NCBI GenBank assembly: GCA_050250135.1
Contig: JBFWPF010000006.1
Coordinates: forward strand, 1 to 64,000
Source: JBFWPF01 sp050250135
Lineage (GTDB): Bacteria > Chlamydiota > Chlamydiia > Chlamydiales > JAFEGQ01
DNA length: 64,000 nt
Direction of reading: 5' to 3'
Part shown: piece by piece, positions 60,996 to 64,000 of the stretch
How the letters are laid out: each line of letters starts with the position of its first letter
How positions within the stretch are numbered: position 1 is the first letter of the stretch
The notes under the pieces: model-generated
The model's database searches: none
The model's input: only the letters and a program-made list of their open reading frames with translations
What the model was told of the DNA's origin: nothing
Position numbers and translations under genes: made by a program

Positions 60996-61241
60996 ATGAC
61001 TGCACAAAACGTTGTCCGCTTCCGAACGATCTCCCGCAAAAAAGGGGAGATGACCGCTAACTTCCGGGTCAAGGGGGGGCGAAACGGGGCTGAGTTTACC
61101 GCCTCAATCTCCGTTGACATCGACGCGGCTAATGTCGACCCCGCTGACTCCTTGGAGAAGATTATCCAGGAGTGTGCCCAAATCGGCCTGCGCGAATTCA
61201 AGCGGTGCGAATTTGAGTTTGAGGGGTTGACAAGCATCTGA
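60996..61241 (+). CDS. Small conserved-type protein, 81 residues
   Basis: ATG at 60996. Beta-rich start (V-V-R-F-R-T-I-S-R-K-K-G-E-M-T-A-N-F-R-V) and a helical C-terminal half with I-I-Q-E-C-A-Q-I-G-L-R-E-F-K-R-C. Not recognised. Codon use resembles the surrounding genes. The stop codon abuts palindromic repeat copy 3. Confidence 0.65.
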   Translation: MTAQNVVRFRTISRKKGEMTANFRVKGGRNGAEFTASISVDIDAANVDPADSLEKIIQECAQIGLREFKRCEFEFEGLTSI

Positions 61242-61399
61242 CCCCTGATTGCCACCTATCGTCCTGAGGGGGCGGCAGAGGGTAGTCAGATGAGGCAAAT
61301 CGCGACGAGGCCGGGTTTGTAAACCCGGGTGAGGAAGGATGTCCGTTAGATGACTGCCCACTGTCGATGCCCTCAGGACGATAGGTGGCAATCAGGGGT
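61241..61399 (+). repeat. 159-bp palindromic repeat, copy 3
   Basis: Begins on the last base of the preceding stop codon and ends six bases before tRNA-Pro. Terminal arms GATTGCCACCTATCGTCCTG and its exact complement pair fully; the arms here read GCCACC/GGTGGC where copy 2 has GCGACC/GGTCGC. Inner arms GGTAGTCA/TGACTGCC also pair. Central CCGGGTTT-GT-AAACCCGG. Confidence 0.93.
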
Positions 61400-61404
61400 C
61401 TTAC

Positions 61405-61479
61405 CTGGGTGTGGCGCAGCTTGGCTAGCGCGCTTGCATGGGGTGCAAGAGGTCGGAGGTTCGAATCCTCTCACCCAGA
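61405..61479 (+). tRNA. tRNA-Pro (GGG)
   Basis: 75 nt. Acceptor CTGGGTG/CACCCAG with discriminator A, anticodon stem CTTGC/GCAAG around ATGGGGT, and T-arm GGAGGTTCGAATCCTC. Confidence 0.95.
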
Positions 61480-61507
61480 TTTCCTTTCCCTGTTATAACG
61501 AGTAGGC

Positions 61508-62143
61508 ATGGATCTCTTCGAGCTCACCGACTTTGCCCATACCGAGCTCTTTGCCGACATCGCCCACCCGTGGGAAGCGCTAGCCCGCCTCAAATCGTAC
61601 CTTAAGCAGTCGAGCAGAGAGATCCGGGGCGAGGTCTCCCCCCACGCCTACCTCGTGGGCGATGGGATCGAGATTGGAGAGGGGACCGTGGTGGAGCCGG
61701 GAGCCTACATCAAAGGGCCCTGCATCATTGGGAAGGAGTGCCAGATCCGGCATGGGGCCTATATCCGGGGCGACCTAGTAACGGGAGACCGGTGTGTGAT
61801 CGGCCACGCGACCGAGGTCAAGCATGCGATCTTCCTCAATGGGGCCCAAGCGGGCCACTTTGCCTACGTGGGAGACTCAATACTCGGCAACGGGGTTAAC
61901 CTAGGCGCGGGTGTTAAGCTGGCCAACTTCAAGCTGGCCGGACAGACGATTTCGGTCGGAGAGCATAAGACCGGCCTGCGCAAACTAGGGGCTATTTTGG
62001 GCGACGGGTGCAGCCTCGGCTGCAATAGCGTCGCCAACCCCGGCACCATTCTTGGCAAGGGGACCTGCTGCCACCCCTGCACCTCCCTCGGCGGCATCAT
62101 CGGCCCCAAAAAGCTACTCGGAGTCCGCTATGTCTCCGATTAG
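61508..62143 (+). CDS. glmU: GlmU-like left-handed beta-helix acyltransferase, short form
   Basis: 211 residues. Hexapeptide repeats (I-G-E-G-T-V; I-G-K-E-C-Q; I-G-H-A-T-E; L-G-N-G-V-N) form a left-handed beta-helix as in the acetyltransferase half of GlmU, with N-A-G-like ligand loops (H-A-T-E-V-K-H near 99). The nucleotidyltransferase half of GlmU is missing; chlamydial genomes annotate a similarly short protein next to ispA. Substrate uncertain. Overlaps ispA by 14 nt. Confidence 0.82.
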   Translation: MDLFELTDFAHTELFADIAHPWEALARLKSYLKQSSREIRGEVSPHAYLVGDGIEIGEGTVVEPGAYIKGPCIIGKECQIRHGAYIRGDLVTGDRCVIGHATEVKHAIFLNGAQAGHFAYVGDSILGNGVNLGAGVKLANFKLAGQTISVGEHKTGLRKLGAILGDGCSLGCNSVANPGTILGKGTCCHPCTSLGGIIGPKKLLGVRYVSD

Positions 62144-62960
62144 CCCCTACCAGGAGCGGTTTGAGCAGGCCCTGGCACGAATTGAGCCCCTGATGGGGGA
62201 AGAGAGCCGCTTAAGAGAGGCCTGCCTCTACTCCCTCGAGGCGGGAGGCAAAAGGATCCGCCCTGCCCTCGTCTACATGGTCGCCGATGCGCTGGGAGGA
62301 AAAGGGGGTGTGGATGAGGCTGCCCTTTCCATCGAGCTCCTCCACACCGCTAGCCTGATCGCCGACGACCTTCCCTGCATGGACGACGACGAGATGCGGC
62401 GCGGCAGGCCGACCCTCCACTGCGCCTTCGATGAGACGATTGCCTACCTCGCTAGCTACGCCCTGATCGGTGCGGGCTATGAGCTCCTCGGCATTGCGTG
62501 CGAGAGCCGCCCAGAGGTGGCCCCTTTGGCTCTCAAACAGGTGGCCGCCAGCACCGGGATCCGCGGCATTTCGGGAGGGCAGTACCTCGACCTCTACCAC
62601 CCCGAGCAGGCAATGGAGGCGGTGGAGATGAAGACGGCCGCTCTTTTTGAATCATCCCTTGTGTTGGGCTGGCTCTTTGGAGGCGGCGACATCAGGTGCC
62701 TCCCCCAAGTGTCGTCTGCCGGCAAGCGGCTAGGAGTGGCCTTCCAGCTCCTCGATGACCTCCTCGACCTCGACCAGGATCGAGAAAAGGGTTCGCTTAA
62801 TTTGGCCCTCGCATGGGGGGTGGAGAGGACAGCGGAGCGGTTCCATCGGGAACACGCGGCGCTTCTGAGGGAGCTGAGTGCCCTTCGAATCGACGCAGAG
62901 CCCCTCCTCAATCTGTTGGCAACCTTTGCCGAGGAGGTCGATGCTTTTTCCCTCCTATAA
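62130..62960 (+). CDS. ispA: Farnesyl/geranylgeranyl diphosphate synthase
   Basis: 276 residues from the ATG at 62130, inside the end of the preceding gene. First aspartate-rich motif D79-D-L-P-C-M-D-D-D87, second D-D-L-L-D-L-D-Q-D near 210-218, plus G-G-K-R-I-R-P-A-L. It makes prenyl diphosphates from IPP and DMAPP for quinones and undecaprenyl carriers. Its order next to the GlmU-like gene is chlamydial. Confidence 0.95.
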   Translation: MSPISPYQERFEQALARIEPLMGEESRLREACLYSLEAGGKRIRPALVYMVADALGGKGGVDEAALSIELLHTASLIADDLPCMDDDEMRRGRPTLHCAFDETIAYLASYALIGAGYELLGIACESRPEVAPLALKQVAASTGIRGISGGQYLDLYHPEQAMEAVEMKTAALFESSLVLGWLFGGGDIRCLPQVSSAGKRLGVAFQLLDDLLDLDQDREKGSLNLALAWGVERTAERFHREHAALLRELSALRIDAEPLLNLLATFAEEVDAFSLL

Positions 62961-63471
62961 GGTGCTCATCCTCGACCGAGCCGATGCCTCTCTTCTTCAG
63001 CGATCGGTCGCTTCTGTTGCGTCACAAACACTGGATAACGTTACCTGGACCGTCGCCGAGGGGGCTGCGGAGGGGATTGCGGAGCTCGACCCAGCAGAGG
63101 AAGATGTGGTGGTCTTCCTAGAGGGGACCGACTGGCTTTTCAATGAGCGAACCCTCCATCAGCTGCACGAGGCCTACCTGCGATACGATCTTCTTTTTAC
63201 CTCAAGCTTCTACCTCCACCACCCCACGGGTCGGGTGGGAGGCGCTCCCGAACCCCACCCCCGGCTGGTCCTCAAGGGCGATTATAGAAAACTGGGCTGG
63301 TGGTGCCCAGGTCTGAAGAGCTGCAAGGGAAAGCTGCTCCACGGGATTGAGCTCGATGAGCCCTCTCTAAGCTATACCCTGCTCGAGCGGGCCGGCCCCC
63401 ATGTCCACTTTTTCCAACACGTCCAAGTCGTCCAGGGAACAGAGGACGAGCGCCCCTGGCCCCGCCGCTAA
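62941..63471 (+). CDS. Degenerate glycosyltransferase-like protein
   Basis: 176 residues from ATG 62941 with GAGGAGG upstream, overlapping ispA by 20 nt. The middle (V-V-V-F-L-E-G-T-D-W-L-F-N-E-R) parallels the next protein (V-V-V-I-L-D-G-D-D-W-L-Y-N-E-R), but the metal-binding D-x-D is changed to E-G-T-D. The N-terminal nucleotide half is short. Probably a non-catalytic GT2-like partner or decaying paralogue. The stop shares a base with the next start. Confidence 0.7.
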   Translation: MLFPSYKVLILDRADASLLQRSVASVASQTLDNVTWTVAEGAAEGIAELDPAEEDVVVFLEGTDWLFNERTLHQLHEAYLRYDLLFTSSFYLHHPTGRVGGAPEPHPRLVLKGDYRKLGWWCPGLKSCKGKLLHGIELDEPSLSYTLLERAGPHVHFFQHVQVVQGTEDERPWPRR

Positions 63472-64000
63472 TGGTCCGCTTCAAGGTCGTCACCACCAGC
63501 TACAACTGCGCTGACTACATCGGCCGCTGCCTCCAGTCGCTGGAGGATCAGACCTACAAGAACTACACCGCTTGTGTCATCGACGATGCCTCCACCGATC
63601 CGCGGCAACGCCCTATTATCGAGCGCTACTGCGAGCGAAACGGGTGGAGAGCCATCTTCAACCCAGTCAACAGGCAAGGGATGGCCACTATGATTCAGGC
63701 GATCGAGGCGCTCGAATGCGAGGACGAGGATGTAGTGGTTATTCTCGATGGGGATGACTGGCTTTACAACGAGAGGGTCCTAGAACATGTAAAGCGGGTT
63801 TACATTGAGCAGGATGTTCTTCTCACGTGGGGTGAACTGATCCGGGCAAGCAATGGGACCCTTGGGGTCCCCATCCCGATCCCGCGCCGCTGGGTCCGAA
63901 AGGGGCTCTACCGGCAGCAGCCCTATTGGCTCCTCAGCCACCTTAGGACCTTTAAGTACCTGTTGTGGCGCCATATTCGGGATGAGGACTTGCGCGATGC
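63471..64000 (+). CDS. Family 2 glycosyltransferase (cut by the right edge)
   Basis: The first 176 codons are present, with no stop in the window. The GT-A fold start V-V-T-T-S-Y-N-C-A-D-Y-I-G-R-C-L-Q-S-L, V-I-D-D-A-S-T-D, and the metal-binding I-L-D-G-D-D-W-L-Y (D-G-D) mark a GT2 enzyme. It presumably transfers a sugar onto lipid or protein; target unknown. ATG overlaps the preceding stop by one base, so the two genes form an operon. Confidence 0.9.
   Translation, partial: MVRFKVVTTSYNCADYIGRCLQSLEDQTYKNYTACVIDDASTDPRQRPIIERYCERNGWRAIFNPVNRQGMATMIQAIEALECEDEDVVVILDGDDWLYNERVLEHVKRVYIEQDVLLTWGELIRASNGTLGVPIPIPRRWVRKGLYRQQPYWLLSHLRTFKYLLWRHIRDEDLRD
63788..63804. repeat. 17-bp palindrome TGTAAAGCGGGTTTACA (in the GT2 gene)
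   Basis: Inside the coding sequence (codons for V-K-R-V-Y-I). The outer six bases on each side are perfectly inverted. Confidence 0.55.

Noticed and set aside
22553..61399. CRISPR array
   Set aside because: The 159-nt repeats are dispersed and palindromic along their whole length, with no spacer arrangement and no cas genes nearby.
62052..62129. Upstream extension of the ispA frame
   Set aside because: It overlaps the GlmU-like gene in another frame and is low-complexity; the prenyltransferase fold begins at the ATG at 62130.

Overview
The window is a piece of chromosome from a member of the Chlamydiota, most likely an environmental, amoeba-associated type lineage rather than Chlamydia itself. 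The assignment rests on gene order and on lineage-specific proteins. The run sufS-sufD-sufC-sufB, a very large class B penicillin-binding protein, rpsB-tsf-pyrH-frr and mcsA-mcsB is the chlamydial arrangement, but ompA is missing from its usual place between pbp2 and rpsB. Other chlamydial marks are thrS followed by a Pgp6-like (plasmid-paralogue) gene, recC-recB beside an LplT/YgeD-type transporter, sigma-66 rpoD, a TyrP-type aromatic amino acid permease, and a short GlmU-like protein next to ispA. The DNA is visibly GC-rich, unlike most described chlamydiae; the accessory stretches (about 1-5.9 kb and 58.4-59.3 kb) look more AT-rich.

Positions 1-7.7 kb form an accessory island. It holds remnants of three insertion sequences (an IS end with a 13-codon gene start at the left edge, a truncated IS5-like transposase, a truncated IS21-like IstA), a 67-residue remnant of a duplicated effector gene, and two large eukaryote-like proteins. 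One is a 544-residue Sel1-repeat protein. The other, 954 residues, carries a full PARP-type ADP-ribosyltransferase domain followed by Sel1 repeats. Both end in the same tetrapeptide, C-T-I-F, which fits a CaaX prenylation box. This pair is the strongest candidate for an undescribed host-targeting system in the window.

Positions 7.7-21 kb are core: Fe-S cluster assembly, cell-wall synthesis/division, the translation operon rpsB-tsf-pyrH-frr, tRNAs Gly, Glu and Lys, and the McsA-McsB protein-arginine kinase pair. Positions 21-32 kb mix unknown envelope proteins (signal peptides, a beta-barrel, a LemA-like protein, a secreted EEP-fold hydrolase, a secreted kinase-fold protein) with tyrP, mreC, tyrB, tRNA-Thr, tRNA-Ala and a 670-residue leucine-rich protein with an Inc-like double hydrophobic hairpin. 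Positions 32-50.8 kb hold a DinG-type helicase, rpoD, a CoiA-like nuclease, an archaeal/eukaryotic-type prolyl-tRNA synthetase, rpsT, an orphan TolC-like/membrane-fusion pair, recD-recB-recC and the transporter. Positions 50.8-64 kb hold a porin-like protein, a 746-residue protein with a possible papain-type triad, thrS, the Pgp6-like gene, an alpha/beta hydrolase with an Inc-like hairpin, an unknown effector/partner pair, ung, an EamA transporter, tRNA-Pro, the GlmU-like protein, ispA and two glycosyltransferase-like genes, the last cut by the window edge.

Three repeat systems cut across this layout. (1) Three copies, each exactly 159 nt, of a long palindrome with matched base changes in opposing arms, plus solo ends, one of which supplies the last codons of the truncated istA. 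(2) Two copies of a roughly 140-150 nt structured intergenic element flanking the rpsB-frr/tRNA block. (3) Five occurrences of a 17-bp palindrome, TGTAAA-N5-TTTACA, three of them inside genes. All similarity statements come from reading the sequence and from memory of the families; no database search was run.
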